Shown here: positions 10,520 through 22,902 of the stretch, piece by piece
Numbering within the stretch: position 1 is the first letter of the stretch
How the letters are laid out: the number at the start of each line of letters is the position of its first letter
Assembly: GCA_034231615.1 (NCBI GenBank)
Contig: CM067316.1
Location: 32,614,009-32,678,008 of the forward strand
Length of the DNA: 64,000 bases
Direction: 5' to 3'
DNA from: Meghimatium bilineatum
Taxonomy: Eukaryota > Mollusca > Gastropoda > Stylommatophora > Philomycidae
Program-made: the position numbers and the translations under genes
Notes under the pieces: model-generated
What the model was told of the DNA's origin: nothing
What the model saw: the letters and a program-made list of their open reading frames with translations, nothing else
Database searches by the model: none

Positions 10520-11640
10520 TTACACTCATTCAGTTGGCAGAAACACAAACGAAAACAACCAAGAATTGTGTATCGCGTTTGTTGACCAGGAAAACGCCTT
10601 CTACAGAGTAGACTTGGAAAATACTATCAAAATAAGGGGTTACACAACATCTAATCTACATGTTTGGAAGTAGATACACTCAAGGTGCAGTTAGAAAAGT
10701 GTTTGGTTATCAGGAAAATTCCACATACACATTTGCTTGCGAGAAGGATGTGTTCTATCTACCTTGTTATTCATCACATATTTCAATTATACACGTAAAA
10801 TTGTCAACACTATAGAAGTAGACAACTTAAAAAACAACCACCTGAGCGAACTTATTTTTGCAGACGATGAAGCAATAATATCAACAATAAAAGAAGAACT
10901 ACAACAACATATAGAATCGACACAAATTGTAGGGACTTTAGCTTGAAGATAAACACAGAAAAAAACTAATCTAATGTCAGTCACAATAACAGCAAGAAAC
11001 GCCACTATTCTAATCGATAACCAACGACTAAAACAGGTGAAATAATTCATTTATCTGGAAGAATAATATCATTGAATGGGAAAAACACCAAAGAAATCAA
11101 ACATAGATGCAACATTTCGTACCGGAACTTGAGGATGATGTCGTCTATTTTTAAAAGAAAATATGTGAGCATGAACACCAAAACTGCACTATATAATACG
11201 ATCATCATACCATCACTATGCTGTCAATGTCAAACGTGGACACTAACAAACGAATTTAAAAAAACAACAAAAACAAATATGTTATAACAAAAATGACTTA
11301 TCTACGTAGAATCCTCGAAGTAACAATAGGAGACAGAATCATAAACGAAAACATCAGATAACTAACAACCGCAATGTCAATCTTGGATTACATCAGAAGA
11401 CAACAGATTAAGTGGTTTTCTCATGCTTCTAGGCTACCATCAAACCGTGCCTCTCAAAAAAGCATTAATGTGCAGACATGATGGACACAAAGCCATTTGC
11501 AGCCCTTGCACACAATGGATTACATAAATAGAAGGGTCAACGAAGGAAACATATATGAAACACATAAAAAAGAAATATCCCGAGGAACTCTTCTACCCCT
11601 CATGCTGCAAGGCATAAAGGGGTATAAAGCGAAAAGAAAT
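10520..11640 (+). pseudogene. Degraded LINE reverse transcriptase, RT to C-terminus
   Basis: Scattered plus-strand motifs in several frames: VFVDQEKAFYRVDLEN (RT domain 3), REGCVLSTLLFITYF for the usual GVRQGCxLSPxLFNxY, then LSELIFADDEAIIS (the YADD box as FADD). Further on are PSLCCQCQTWTLTN, YLRRILE and IRRQQIKWFSHASRLP. These are the ordered landmarks of an RTE-like LINE C-terminus, similar to 32180-33200 and 49820-50320. Multiple stops and frameshifts make it dead. It lies between two blocks of the same 22-bp minisatellite. Confidence 0.8.
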
Positions 11641-11644
11641 ACAT

Positions 11645-12125
11645 GAAAGACTAACGCAAATACCTACCAGTACTAATACAAATACCTGCCAGTACTAATA
11701 CAAATACCTGCCAGTACTAATACAAATACCTATCAGTACTAATACAAATACCTATCAGTACTAATACAAATACCTGTCAGTATTAATACAAATACCTGTC
11801 AGTATTAATACAAATACCTGCCAGTACTAATACAAATACCTGCCAGTACTAATACAAATACCTATCAGTACTAATACAAATATCTGCCAGTACTAATACA
11901 AATACCTGTCAGTACTTATACAAATACCTGCCAGTACTAATACATATACCTACCAGTACTAATACAAATACCTGCCAGCACTAATACAAATACCTACCAG
12001 TATTAATACAAATACCTGCTAGTACTAATACAAATACCTGCCAGTACTAATACAAATATCTACCACTACTGATTCCAATGCCTACCACTACAAATACAAA
12101 TACCTACCAATATTAATACAAATAT
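11645..12125. repeat. 22-bp minisatellite, about 22 units
   Basis: Unit ACAAATACCTGCCAGTACTAAT with few variants (TATCAG, TACCAG, TGTCAG). Related block at 10280-10395. Confidence 0.95.
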
Positions 12126-12129
12126 AACA

Positions 12130-13690
12130 ATAACAAATTATTATAAAATGAATAAGGGATGTGCATAAATTACGTCAACAATATTTTTCAAAAGTTTGAC
12201 TCCCTCCTTGCCAACAACTGTCAAGAATTCAGTTCTTCTTTTTCTTCTTCTTTCGTTCGCTAATAATGTTTATATCTTCATTGTTGTTTCTTGCATACAT
12301 TGAACGGTGTTTTCATTTCTTGTTTTGTACCATATACTTTAAGATTCATATGTGTATCAGTAGGCCAGCCGTTTCTCTTAATGAGTAAACGCAATGCTTA
12401 ACAGCCCACTGTCTCAGTGTGATCCAGCCTTACAACCTGAAAACACATCTGCCTTTCTCTTAGTATTGTAGCTTGCCTCATTCCCCAACTTCATATCAAC
12501 ATGCACTGTCTCTTTGGTGTTTCATTTGTACTACTATTGTTTGTACAATATTGTTTTGATGTTCAATATATGTAATTTGCCATATGTATATCTCGTCTCT
12601 TGCTCTCACCATAGTTTTCGCCAAATCTGTGCATTTCACTCTATCTTTGCAATAGAGGTGTATCAGCTTATACAACAATACTAGTGTATATGTTTGAACT
12701 TGCAAACTATAATAACATTAATGTGATATTGTAGAAATGGGCAAGAAAGAGTATGGCAATATAAACAAGAATGTGGAGGTTTCATGACCAAGAGGGTTTT
12801 CGAAGACTATGCAGAAATGCGACTATGCGTACAAATAATACGTTTAAAATGGGTGGGGTGCGGGGGAGGGGATGCACAGAGAGGAGAAAGACGAGATATA
12901 CATATGGGAAAGTGTATTCGAAGCAACATCACAATGCACAGGAGCACAACACAGTGAAAGACAATATTGATATAAATGTAGAACGAGGAATCATGCCAGA
13001 AAATTACGAAAAACAGTATAGCTGTTCAGGGCATGAGGTTTGATCACACCGAGGTGGTATATCAAACGACCCTCAAGGGACAAATTCTGGTGGTCAAAAG
13101 CTGGTATATATGTATATATACATACATATGTATATACACACACATACACACACAGACATATTTTTGTTGTTAAAAATTCTTTTACGTTATATATGTTATA
13201 TATGTTATATATGTCGCATAGATGAAGCCTTGGTATATTTCCTAAGTCGTGTGGCTGCATTGTATGAATTGTCTTGGTCGTTCGTTTTTGATATAGTTAT
13301 TTCCGTAGACTTTTGTTTACAGTATAGTTGTTGATGTCTCAGCCTTGTGTTTCTGAAGTGGATGTTGTTGTGGGTTATTATTATGAGGTTGTATTTATTA
13401 TGGTGCATATATTTGTCTATAAATAAAATAGTGCATTTTTGGCGGAGATAGTGTCCTATTCTATTTTCTCTTGTGTCTATGGTTAGATCTAGGTGTCTTG
13501 TCTTAGTCTTCTACATAGCTACATAGTGCAGAATTTCTTTATGATGCGCAAACGTTAGTCTTGCATTCATAGGACAAATTCCGTGCCTTTCGCTAGGCCT
13601 TTGCGAGGACTTTTTCTATTTATTTATTTTTTAAATGTATTTTAAAATTAACTTATTTTCATTGTATTGTTAGTTACTTTCTTATTACAC
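12130..13690. other. No gene; simple repeats only
   Basis: Contains TA/CA-rich microsatellites at 13107-13160 and a three-fold TATATGTTA repeat at 13188-13213. No coding motif recognised. Confidence 0.45.
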
Positions 13691-13696
13691 GTTTAT

Positions 13697-13731
13697 TCAG
13701 TCAATGATCAAAAATCGAAACGTCAACTGTT
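13697..13731 (+). ncRNA. Hammerhead-like core, isolated
   Basis: GTCAATGATCAAAAATCGAAACGTCAAC has an intact GAAAC after a short GAT/ATC stem. No adjacent PLE coding sequence is recognisable, so this would be a solo PLE end if real. Confidence 0.25.
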
Positions 13732-14099
13732 TTTTTACTTATTTATTGTATTATATTTTTTTCACTATCTTTACATTAAGTAGTTGTAGGTACTTGTAAC
13801 ACGTTTCTACTTATTCACTATAATTAATCCATGCTAAATTAATCCTTTACGAACCTTTAGTAATACATGATCACAGGGGCTGAAAGTATGTTTGGGTTGT
13901 TAGTGGATTCAAGGGAGAGCATAGGAAATTATTCGTAAACTATAGACATAAATCAGGCGCAACTATTATACGCATACTATTCATCTGATTATCTATTGTC
14001 TATTCCCAGGTGAATGATTATACGAATACCCACGCATGCGTTTAAGCATAGGGGCAGTGACTGGGAGCTTTATATGTCTATCCAATGCCAGATGTTTTG

Positions 14100-14470
14100 C
14101 CGTGGTTGTGTGAATCCGTAATTGTTCAGTGCTGTCTTGATGTTATCTATCCATCTTGTTCTAGGTCTTCCTCTGGCCTTGTCTCCCGATCTTCTTATGT
14201 TATATTTTCTTGTTGGTAGTTTGCTATGGTTCATTCTCATAAGATGTCCAAACTATTTTATATGTTGTTTCTTAATGTATTCTGTACATGGTCCTATACC
14301 CATTCTTCTCCTGATTTTATCATTTCCCATGGTGTCTAGTTTGGTTACTCTTGCGGCTTTCCTATGGAATTTCATCTCACATGGTGTACGCTTTCTCTGC
14401 TGGGCTGCTGTCAACGCTCATGTCTGGCATTGGTATCAGAGTCTTGGCACAATTCATCTTGTATAAAGCG
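14100..14470 (-). pseudogene. LINE C-terminal fragment
   Basis: The minus strand encodes RSGDKARGRPRTRWIDNIK with flanking KLPTRKYNI. The RGRPRTRWxDNI motif is the hallmark near the C-terminus of several LINE families. Upstream codons are interrupted by stops. No RT motifs remain. Confidence 0.7.
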
Positions 14471-14690
14471 AATAGTTAGAGCACTAAACACTTCTCATAA
14501 TGGGAAGTGTGAATAACACCGTTACATTATTTAACTGAGATTACGACAATATATCTACATACGGATATAGAGACTACGGATGATTCAACAAATTCCTAAC
14601 AGAATTAGGCAATGATCAGTGTATGCACGGTGGGTACATGTTATTAGATCTATTGTAACAACAATTACTTGACATACTTTCACATCCTAC

Positions 14691-14819
14691 CTTAAGAGTT
14701 TCGTAAAGTCGTATTATATTTGGATGACGTAATTGTCCAAGAATTCTGGCCTCACGTTGGACATTATTCTTTTGATATTCCTCCTTGAGCTTCCTTGTGT
14801 CAATTATTTTAATAGCCAC
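14691..14819 (-). CDS. Ser/Thr protein kinase, one internal exon (kinase N-lobe)
   Basis: Forty-three codons run in phase 0 on both sides: VAIKIIDTRKLKEEYQ, then QREARILGQLRHPNIIRLYE and TLK. VAIK holds the ATP-anchoring Lys of strand beta 3. REARIL supplies the helix C Glu. HPNIIRLYE is the start of beta 4. The 5' edge follows a polypyrimidine tract and acceptor (TTTTCAACAG), and the 3' edge is AAG followed by donor GTAGGATG. The sequence most resembles CAMK/AMPK-related kinases (HUNK, SIK, NIM1 or SNRK type), but I cannot name the subfamily. The glycine loop exon and the catalytic HRD/DFG exons are not visible in the window, so flanking introns must be long. No stop or frameshift; probably a real host exon. 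Confidence 0.85.
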
Positions 14820-15009
14820 CTGTTGAAAACATAAATGGACATTCAAATATCGCGCAATTTTGCACAGGTGTGAGGAAAGATATTAATATTAACAATGTGT
14901 ATATTAACACTTCAGTTCTGCATGAGAACGCTTTACATTTGTGTATTAACACTTCATTACAATATGATAAACTTGCACATATGTGTATTAGCATTTGAAA
15001 GAGCATTTT

Positions 15010-15235
15010 TTTTGCTCTCGGCGGACCCAGGTCAACACATAACCAAGATTCTAAAAGTAGCTTCCAGTGGTGCATACTAGAAAGGGAAAGACAGCTGGTC
15101 TTTTTCTCTTTCTATTTAACATCTTTAAATTCATATCGTGGTTGTGAAGGAAGTTGATGGAATGAGAATTACCTGCAATGGGACAAGCAATATCTCTGAG
15201 ACCTCTACACCCGTTACTGTCGACACACAGTAACG
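15010..15235 (+). mobile_element. Short SINE-like family B, eroded copy
   Basis: GGCGGACCCAGG...ATAACCAAGAT...AAAAGTA matches the leading strand of the 240-bp segment shared with 40005-40255, 54868-55085 and the ends of the two 1.33-kb elements. The second half (GCAATATCTCTGAGACCTCTAC) matches the 40-kb copy in reverse complement. Confidence 0.65.
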
Positions 15236-15239
15236 TAAT

Positions 15240-16020
15240 GAATCTATACATTCCGTCTCGGTCACCCAAGAATGCAGACACATTGGAGGGTCGGCCAATG
15301 CCAATGTCCCTATGTGGGTAGATCATAAGATATGGTTATCCTATGAGTACACATTGAACCTGGACAAAGCAACAAGTGCTAGACGGCAGAGTTGTGTACG
15401 AGAATGGATATAGTGACGACGAAGCTATATTTATACATATGTACATATTCAGAGAATGGTATAAATGGGAGAGACTAGAAGTGATGGGAGAAATTGCTCC
15501 CTCTCAGGAAAGATCAGAAGAACGCGTAATCCAATCAAAACTGAGCTTATACATTTTTAGATGGCTAACGGAATGACTAGCAGACATTATATGGGAATGC
15601 ATCAAGTACTGTGACGCTTGTTCCTAATCAAGAATCAAGTGACAACAAAGCTTCAACTGTACAGCACGAGAGCAACTATCCGAGGTGCTCAAGCTCGAGA
15701 ACACATGGTTTTGAATCATGATTTTGGTATTGGTTACGCCAACTTGAACATGCACTCCTAGGTACGAAAAAAAACCAACTTTGAATACAGCTCCCAATTG
15801 CATACAGTAGGAGGGGTTTTGAACAGATAACGTGGAGCTATCGGGGAGCTGACCAATTTATACTTTAGTCAGTCTGATTATAATACTGTATAAATTCGCT
15901 CGTGTACTGAGAAAATAATTCTTGGAATTGCAAGTGAATAAAGATAAGGAAAACTTGCTAGTCAGATCTTACATGAAATATATTCAATGCGGCCTCCGGA
16001 CGCAAATCATTTGCACAATG
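15240..16020. other. No recognisable feature
   Basis: No gene or repeat family assigned. Confidence 0.4.
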
Positions 16021-16040
16021 CATCTCTAATCAATCGGCAA

Positions 16041-16150
16041 CACAACATGTGTATACTCGCATGCCTTGATGCTGTACTTGTAACACTACATGTGTATACT
16101 CGCATGCCTTGATGCTGTACTTGTAACACTGCATGTGTATACTCGCATGT
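16041..16150. repeat. 43-bp tandem repeat, about 2.5 units
   Basis: CATGTGTATACTCGCATG starts at 16046, 16089 and 16132. Confidence 0.9.
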
Positions 16151-16514
16151 AATAATATGAAGGTAATCTTTTTCGTCCCAAATTGCACAATAACTCAACC
16201 AATTACCTGTGAACATCTAACACTGACATTAAGGAAAAGAAATAATGTAGACAGTTATTCAACCACTTTCATAAATACATTATCGTGGGTGGATGAGATA
16301 TAGAGAGGAAGAGAAACTGGTGGAAATAGAACATCCAAACATTTATCAAGCAGAAAACAAAAGATAGAAACTGGCACAGAAACTGGCACAGTTTTATAAA
16401 AACTGCGATTTTAAGAACTGAAAAAACAATAAAGAATGAAACAAAGACCCCAAAAAAACCAATCAAATATTTGACGATGGTTTTAAGGAAGTATTTTCCA
16501 AAAACTAATATGAC

Positions 16515-16705
16515 ATGTATGTGACAATTTTTATAGAAACTATCATACAAATAATACTATAAAATGTACGTGACAATTATTATAGAAATTGTCATACAGC
16601 TAATACTATATCATGTAAGTGACAATTCTTATATACATTATCATACAAATAATAATATAACATGTACTTGACAGTATTTATAGAAACTATCATACAGAAA
16701 ATTAT
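16515..16705. repeat. 49-bp tandem repeat, about 4 units
   Basis: GTGACAATT followed by TATAGAAAyTaTCATACA begins at 16521, 16570 and 16619, with a diverged unit after that. Confidence 0.85.
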
Positions 16706-16740
16706 AAATATATCTCATTCTTCAAATATATTCTATCAGC

Positions 16741-17400
16741 AAATGAGCATTCACATGTGATTCTTGATATGACATATGAGCATTCACATGTGATTCCTGA
16801 TATGACAGATGCGTATTTACATGTGATTCTTGACGCGACAGATGAGCATTCACATGTGATTCTTGATATGACAGATGAGCATTCACATGTGATTCTTGAC
16901 GCGACAGATGAGCATTCACATGTGATTCTTGATATAACAAATGAGCATTCACATGTGATTATTGATAGACATATTATCATTCACATGTGATTATTGATAG
17001 ACATATTAACATTCACATGTGATTCTTGACGCGACAGATGAGCATTCACATGTGATTCTTGACGCGACAGATGAACATTCACATGTTATTCTTGACGCGA
17101 CAGATGAACATTCACATGTGATTCTTGACGCGACAGATGAACATTCACATGTGATTCTTGATATGACAAATGAGCATTCACATGTGATTATTGATAGACA
17201 TATTATCATTCACATGTGATTATTGATAGACATATTAACATTCACATGTGATTCTTGACGCGACAGATGAGCATTCACATGTGATTCTTGACGCGACAGA
17301 TGAACATTCACATGTGATTCTTGACGCGACAGATGAACATTCACATGTGATTCTTGACGCGACAGATGAACATTCACATGTGATTCTTGATATGACATGA
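16741..17400. repeat. 33-bp minisatellite with a palindromic core, about 20 units
   Basis: Each unit holds TTCACATGTGATTCTTGA plus GCGACAGATGA or a variant. The 10-bp core TCACATGTGA is a perfect palindrome containing a CANNTG box. A longer unit with ATTGATAGACATATTA marks a higher-order boundary at about 16965-17010 and 17195-17240. Both strands stay open in one frame because 33 is divisible by three; no gene is implied. Confidence 0.95.
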
Positions 17401-17794
17401 CACAATTACCAGAATGTTGTCTACAATGATGACTACGAAATTGACAGAAATAGTAGTTCACTTGTGTCACATTCTAATCTTCTCATCAATAGTTATGTCT
17501 GCTGAGTCATCCTGATCTTCTCTATATCGGAGATTGTGTACATGAAATATCACTTTGTTTCTGGTGATATTTATCTTTTTTATATGTACATGGTAATATC
17601 TAGTTTTGTCTTGTACGTTTGCCTAATATAAATCATGTTACCGTATTTTGTGGTTTGTTTGGTATGGGTTGACACATGAAAACAATCCACATCTAAAATC
17701 CTATTAAAGGAGCAAAGAAGAACTTCAGCCAAACTGTTCACCTAATTGGGCAGCACTCTCACAAACCGTAAACATCTACACCGAGGTAACCAAC

Positions 17795-18015
17795 AGAAAA
17801 GGGAAATATAAGACTACATTAGGAAGATTGCACACAATGTGTGCGACCGAAAGGGAAATATAGTTCGTTATTAAAAAGATTGCACACAAATGTGTGAAAC
17901 AATAAACGGAAATATAGTGCTACATTTGGAAGATTGCACACAGATATGTGGGACAAAAAAGTAATATAGTGCCACAATTCGGAAAATTGACACAAATGTG
18001 TGGGACAAAACGGGA
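17795..18015. repeat. ~53-bp tandem repeat, about 4 units
   Basis: GGAAATATAGTGCTACATT, then AAGATTGCACACA and TGTGTGGGACAAAA, repeated with drift. Confidence 0.8.
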
Positions 18016-18187
18016 ATAATAACTACCACCAAACTCAGTCTACTAGGCAGCAATAATATCATCACAACTTCATGTCTGTGAAGCATGCGATAGTCAAGCT
18101 ATAAGACTCAACCATTATTACCGAAACTGCTTACGTCCGATAATTAACATCTATTGGTGGGATTAAATATCAGACAGTGAAGTACTC

Positions 18188-18330
18188 ATGAAGGTTACAT
18201 CTGCAAGCATGCACACAATTTTGATGAAGGTGCAGACACGGTATGCGAGACACATGGTCCGCATAAAAGTACTTCGCCTACCAAAAACGTTTATATATGG
18301 AGAACTTCAGACTGGCTCCCGTTTGTCCCG
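18188..18330 (+). pseudogene. LINE C-terminal fragment
   Basis: The plus strand reads ILMKVQTRYARHMVRIKVLR, then LPKTFIYGELQTGSR, close to the LINE motif QLRWAGHVxRMxDxRLPKxLxYGEL. This normally precedes the C2H2 tail seen at 3577-3823. Only about 45 codons remain before the frame decays. Confidence 0.7.
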
Positions 18331-18479
18331 GTTGATTACCTCTCATCACTGGCTCCGGTCTGACGCTATCTGACATACACACAATACACACTCCAGTACA
18401 CATGTGTCAGACTTTATCGTTGCAAACGCATTGAGTATCATTGATATAAGCGAGGATATCTAAATACAAGTTATCTTCT

Positions 18480-19240
18480 TCTTGCGGTCCATGCCATGTG
18501 ACGTTGGTTAGAAGGTCCTGCTATTTCGTGTTTTTCACAGCCTCCTATTGCGAGTACCGTCAATAATTTCCGATACCGATGTTCTCCCATGCCCCAATGC
18601 TAGGTTGTCAAGCATTTTGTCTCTTGGTCTTCCCCTTCCCCTCTTGCTCTTCATCTTGTCTGTTGTTCTAATGGGTTCCATCTTTCCTCTTGTGATTATG
18701 TATCCAAACAATGTGGACTGTCTGTTTCTGATGCGGATAAGCAACTATTGTTTAATTGATTTCTTTCAAATTATATTCATTATGCTTTTTATCTGATCTT
18801 AATGTTCTTAAAAGTTATATAAAACATCGTCTCTGCTGCCTGAATATAATTTTTCACTATTCTGCTGTCCACGATTAACTTCCATACATAACAATTGGTG
18901 CTATACAGCTTCTAAGAACTCTCTTACATTAATTGACAAAGATTTATTACATCGGATGTACTTCATCTTGTGAAATGTTGCATTTACCTGGGCGATTCTG
19001 CGTGTGATTTCTCTAAAACATCTTTCATCTTTGTATTAGTGGACATAATTATTTAAATATCTTGACTTGCTTCAGACTGATCCTATCTACTTTGATATTG
19101 CATTCTGGAATACATATATTATTTCATATTACCATTAGTAAGTTGTTCTGCTATTCTGACTAAGCCTTTTGTTTTGACTTCGAAACAAGGATATTATACA
19201 GAATTTGCCAGCTCACCGTTACAGATGCCTGAACATTGCT
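18480..19240 (-). pseudogene. LINE RT C-terminal remnant
   Basis: Minus-strand pieces in order: RVLRSCIAPIVMYGS, WTAE, then FGYIITRGKMEPI, KMKSKRGRGRPRDKMLDNL and EIIDGTRNRRL. These correspond to the xxVLLYGCESWT, FGHVxR and GRGRPRxxxLDxL landmarks of LINE C-termini. Frames are broken by stops and indels. The tail resembles the fragment at 51830-52260. Confidence 0.75.
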
Positions 19241-19799
19241 AGGCGCTATCTTCATCTTCTTATTTGATTCGCCTTTTCTTCAGTGGCCTAATGTCCTCTC
19301 CTCTTCTCATTAACAACAGGTTGTCCTCCATGATTAGAATCACTCCGTACATACTCATTAGCGTCATACCCACCCTCCTAATTTACTTCACTCCGACTCT
19401 CAACTCGGTCCCAACTACATTATTACTCATTGGATTTAAACAAATACGTCCGCAATGATCATATAATACATATATAATGTGTACACAGTAGATGGGAAAT
19501 CCATATTGGACCCAGATCGTTACAAACGTAAATAAAGTCTTCTATGGAACGCTTCAATAAGAGCTATCAGATTTAGTCCCCTAGGCTGTGTTAGTACGGT
19601 ACAGAGTACATCACTTGATAGGGCAAATGGTGGTGAGTTTTTGTTCAGTTCGGACGAAAAATTTAGCCATAAGCAGAAATGTAATTACATTCTGGGTTAA
19701 ACAGAGTGGCAACGCTGATTTGACAAGAATGACATTCAATATTACGTCAATAAGGGCAAACTAATGCGTGGTAGTATACACGGCGATATGGCATATTAT

Positions 19800-19803
19800 C
19801 TTG

Positions 19804-19861
<58 letters not shown>
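19800..19861. repeat. (AT)n microsatellite
   Basis: About 28 uninterrupted TA dinucleotides. Confidence 0.98.
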
Positions 19862-19865
<4 letters not shown>

Positions 19866-19919
19866 TCCTCAATGTTTGATAATTAATATATGTGCTTATA
19901 CCAAATGTATATTAATAGA

Positions 19920-20045
19920 GAAGGCATGTCAATGAACCTAAACAACACGCAACAATTGAAAGACCTGGCAACACACAGACATAAATGGAAGGCTATGGTT
20001 TCTGCCCTATGCGCCGCCTATGGCCCTGGAGGGACATAACATAAC
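19920..20045 (+). pseudogene. LINE 3'-terminal coding fragment
   Basis: Plus-strand MNLNNTQQLKDLATHRHKWK, then AMVSALCAAYGPGGT and a stop, resembles the final residues (DRxxWRxMVxxLC) of LINE ORFs. It is too short for a firm family call. Confidence 0.45.
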
Positions 20046-20049
20046 ATAC

Positions 20050-21220
20050 CAAATGTGACGTATCGTGTCCTATCAAAACAGGATGGTTGCACATTTACTT
20101 GCTTTGCATGTTGCACGACTCGACAGAATGGTTGAAAAAATATATCCTGTTTTGTTTTGTTCTCGACAGAGCAGATATCATCAACAAATCTGATAATTTG
20201 CATAATTTATCAGAAAGTGCCATGAGAGTCGATCATGGATATCCACCGGTCGTTGTCATTAGTGTTGGCTATCAGCCACACCACCGAATCTATCGCATGC
20301 AAAATCTTCGAATTATGCATAATCATTTCTCTCTGCCTTCCCCAAGTGTAAGATTCAGTTTATTAAAATAACCGTTTCAATGTATCAGACAAAGCCAGTT
20401 TAAATATGTATAACATATCTATAAAAAATATGTATAAACTGTAAATATTTTAAATACTAGAAGGAATGCTCGGCGTTGCCGGGCAAGAATAAAACAAAAA
20501 CGAAAAATATAATAGATGCCAATATTTTTATTATAATGTAGCAATGACTTTGTTATGTTTCAGTTTCTACATATTAACACCAGTAATTAAAAAAAAAATA
20601 TCTCAGGGAAACCCACGGGCTTTACTTCGCGTATATACTTTTATAGAACCCTTCCATAATATACTTCGCGCTCGTACGTCGCTCTGGAATGAATTCTGGA
20701 CACACTATACACGGTATAACATGTTAGATTTGTAAAAGTTGCATACTCTAATGTGTGTCATGTGAGGTTTCTTTCCAGAACGTAGTGATCTCAATGTTTG
20801 CCGGAGAATTGAACGCCCTATCGATTAGAATGTAAGAATACAACAGAAACACAGATATAAACAGTATTAAGCGATTCGCTCACATACAGAAATATACACG
20901 GCATCAGCAAAGGGAAAAAAGGAAGGAATATTTAGCCTGTAAAATTTGATCACAATGAATACTAATATTTTTTAGACCTATGGATTTGCTTACAGTCTTT
21001 TGACATTTGTACACCTCTCAGAGGTAAAACGTTAACCAATCATATCATTATAGTCAGCTTTACCGGAACAGAGAAGAACATTTTAGAGTTTCTACGAGCG
21101 CCACCAGTTGGCAAATGAGCCAAACTATAAAGGAGGAAAATATGGATTTTGTTTGCGCGATGTGTTCGAGAAGCCTATACATAACACCAAGAGTACAGCG
21201 CTACGGAAATAGACATTTAT
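20050..21220. other. No gene recognised
   Basis: Contains the GC-rich words CTCGGCGTTGCCGGGC (about 20469) and CCACGGGCTTTACTTCGCG (about 20613), which look like eroded ends of a dispersed repeat. I cannot assign a family. Confidence 0.35.
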
Positions 21221-21250
21221 ACACACACACACGCGCGCACACACACACAC

Positions 21251-21327
<77 letters not shown>
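21221..21327. repeat. (AC)n then (TA)n compound microsatellite
   Basis: ACACACACGCGC tract followed by about 38 TA units. Confidence 0.97.
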
Positions 21328-21329
<2 letters not shown>

Positions 21330-21330
<1 letters not shown>

Positions 21331-22250
21331 TCTTAATATTATAAAATGCGTGCAGACGTTATAACCAACATCATGGTCTATCAGATTTTAAAATTGTTTG
21401 ACGTACACGAGAACTATCGATACACGATACGGATTATACGGTTTCATAGCAGCTGATCGTGTTTCTGTATACATTAGTTATTCATGAGGAACATATGACT
21501 TCCGCTGTTTGTTATTCTCCGCTGTCCTAAACTGTCATTTCTGCCAACATATTTCAAGTCAAACTTTCATTATCATTATTTGTGTATATATCAAAGCAGC
21601 TAAGTCGCACTGAGCTGAAATTTTAAACAAGGACAGTTGTGAAATCCAAAAATGGCAACTATATCCAAGCTAAATATATTTCGGTGCTCGAAATCATCTG
21701 TGGAACAATATCTATGTCCTTTAGCAAAGATACTTTAAATCTGAATTTGTACATTCATTTTTGTATTCATCAGGCACAGCTTTCTTTTAAATTAATACAT
21801 TTTACAGTTTCACGGCAACTACATGTTAACATAATACATCTCACTGTTCCATGGCAACTGTCTGTTAACTGAATATATTTTACTGGTCCACGGCAGCTGC
21901 CTGTTACCTTAATATATCTCACTGGTCTATGGCATAGACGATGTTTCCGAAGTAAAGATACAAATTAATAACAGAAGATATATGTTATAAAGCTGTTCTT
22001 TTCATCTTTTAGGCGGTCATTAAGCAAAATAAAAACAAAGAATCGCTCTCATAAATGGACATTCTATGCCATTACGTTAGTAGCAGAACATTTGGTTTCC
22101 TATTTTACATCCTTCCAATTTATATTTCCCATAAACCACACATTCCCCGTGTGTATAACTTGTTTCCAGGCAGTGATTGCATCGGTCAGTGCGTCCACAT
22201 TATTAGGGTCGATAGAGACATATTTTCTGACGTTTTATAGATATATGTGT
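21330..22250. other. No gene recognised
   Basis: Holds a loose repeat of CACTGTTCCATGGCAACTG-like units at 21800-21935; nothing else assigned. Confidence 0.4.
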
Positions 22251-22540
22251 ACCAAATACGTCACCTAATTCGTCACCAAAAATGTCACCAAATACGTCAC
22301 CTAATACGAACCACTTACCAATTTAAGAACATTCATCACATAGTGGTTACTTAGGATTGCAAAATTTTGACATCCTGCGCACATATAATCGTAGTTATGA
22401 CATTATTATTACACATATGACCTTATTCATGGCATCGTTATCACACATATAACTTTAGTCATGCCGTTTTTATCACACATATAACCGTAGTCATGGTATC
22501 GTTATCACACATATAACTTTAGTCATGCCGTTGTTATCAC
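22250..22540. repeat. Two short tandem blocks
   Basis: 22255-22310: CACCAAATACGTCACCTAAT units. 22395-22535: units of TTATCACACATATAACTTTA with GTCATGCCGT, about 35-40 bp each. Confidence 0.75.
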
Positions 22541-22679
22541 TGTTTATTGTGTATTTCCTGTGTAAATGGTAACTGAGTACGATTTAGTATGTCAGGATTT
22601 CTAACCTTGTATTGCTGAAAAAAAGGGATGACAATTATCATAGAAAATTAAATATCGATACAGTTATATAGTTAGTCCA

Positions 22680-22850
22680 GCCGAAGACGGATGTGTCGGG
22701 CCATTGGCGCAAATAAAATGGCGACACAACGCATTTCCATTCTCTGCACTACATCCTGCTGGCAATATAGTAGGACAATGATCCTTCTATAAGGGAGATC
22801 CAGTGGGAGTTTGAGAATGAGCGCTGAAGAAGAAGAAGAAGAATATAGTG
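22680..22850 (+). mobile_element. SINE family A, partial copy
   Basis: Shares GATGTGTC, GCGACACAACGCATTTCC, ACTACATCCTG and GTTTGAGAATGAGCGCTGAA with 23545-23850, and ends in a (GAA)n tail. Confidence 0.6.
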
Positions 22851-22902
22851 AGCGCACCTCCCTCTTCATAGAAGGCTACATTAACAGGCATTCAATCAAT
22901 CA

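Noticed and set aside
14122-14466. Plus-strand 114-codon hydrophobic frame
   Set aside because: Antisense of the LINE C-terminal fragment with RGRPRTRWIDNIK on the minus strand.
16741-17400. CRISPR-like regular spacing
   Set aside because: Units are contiguous near-identical repeats without unique spacers, in a eukaryotic context; same for all other arrays.
16702-17470. Both-strand open frames over the 33-bp repeat
   Set aside because: Result of a unit length divisible by three without stops; no homology.
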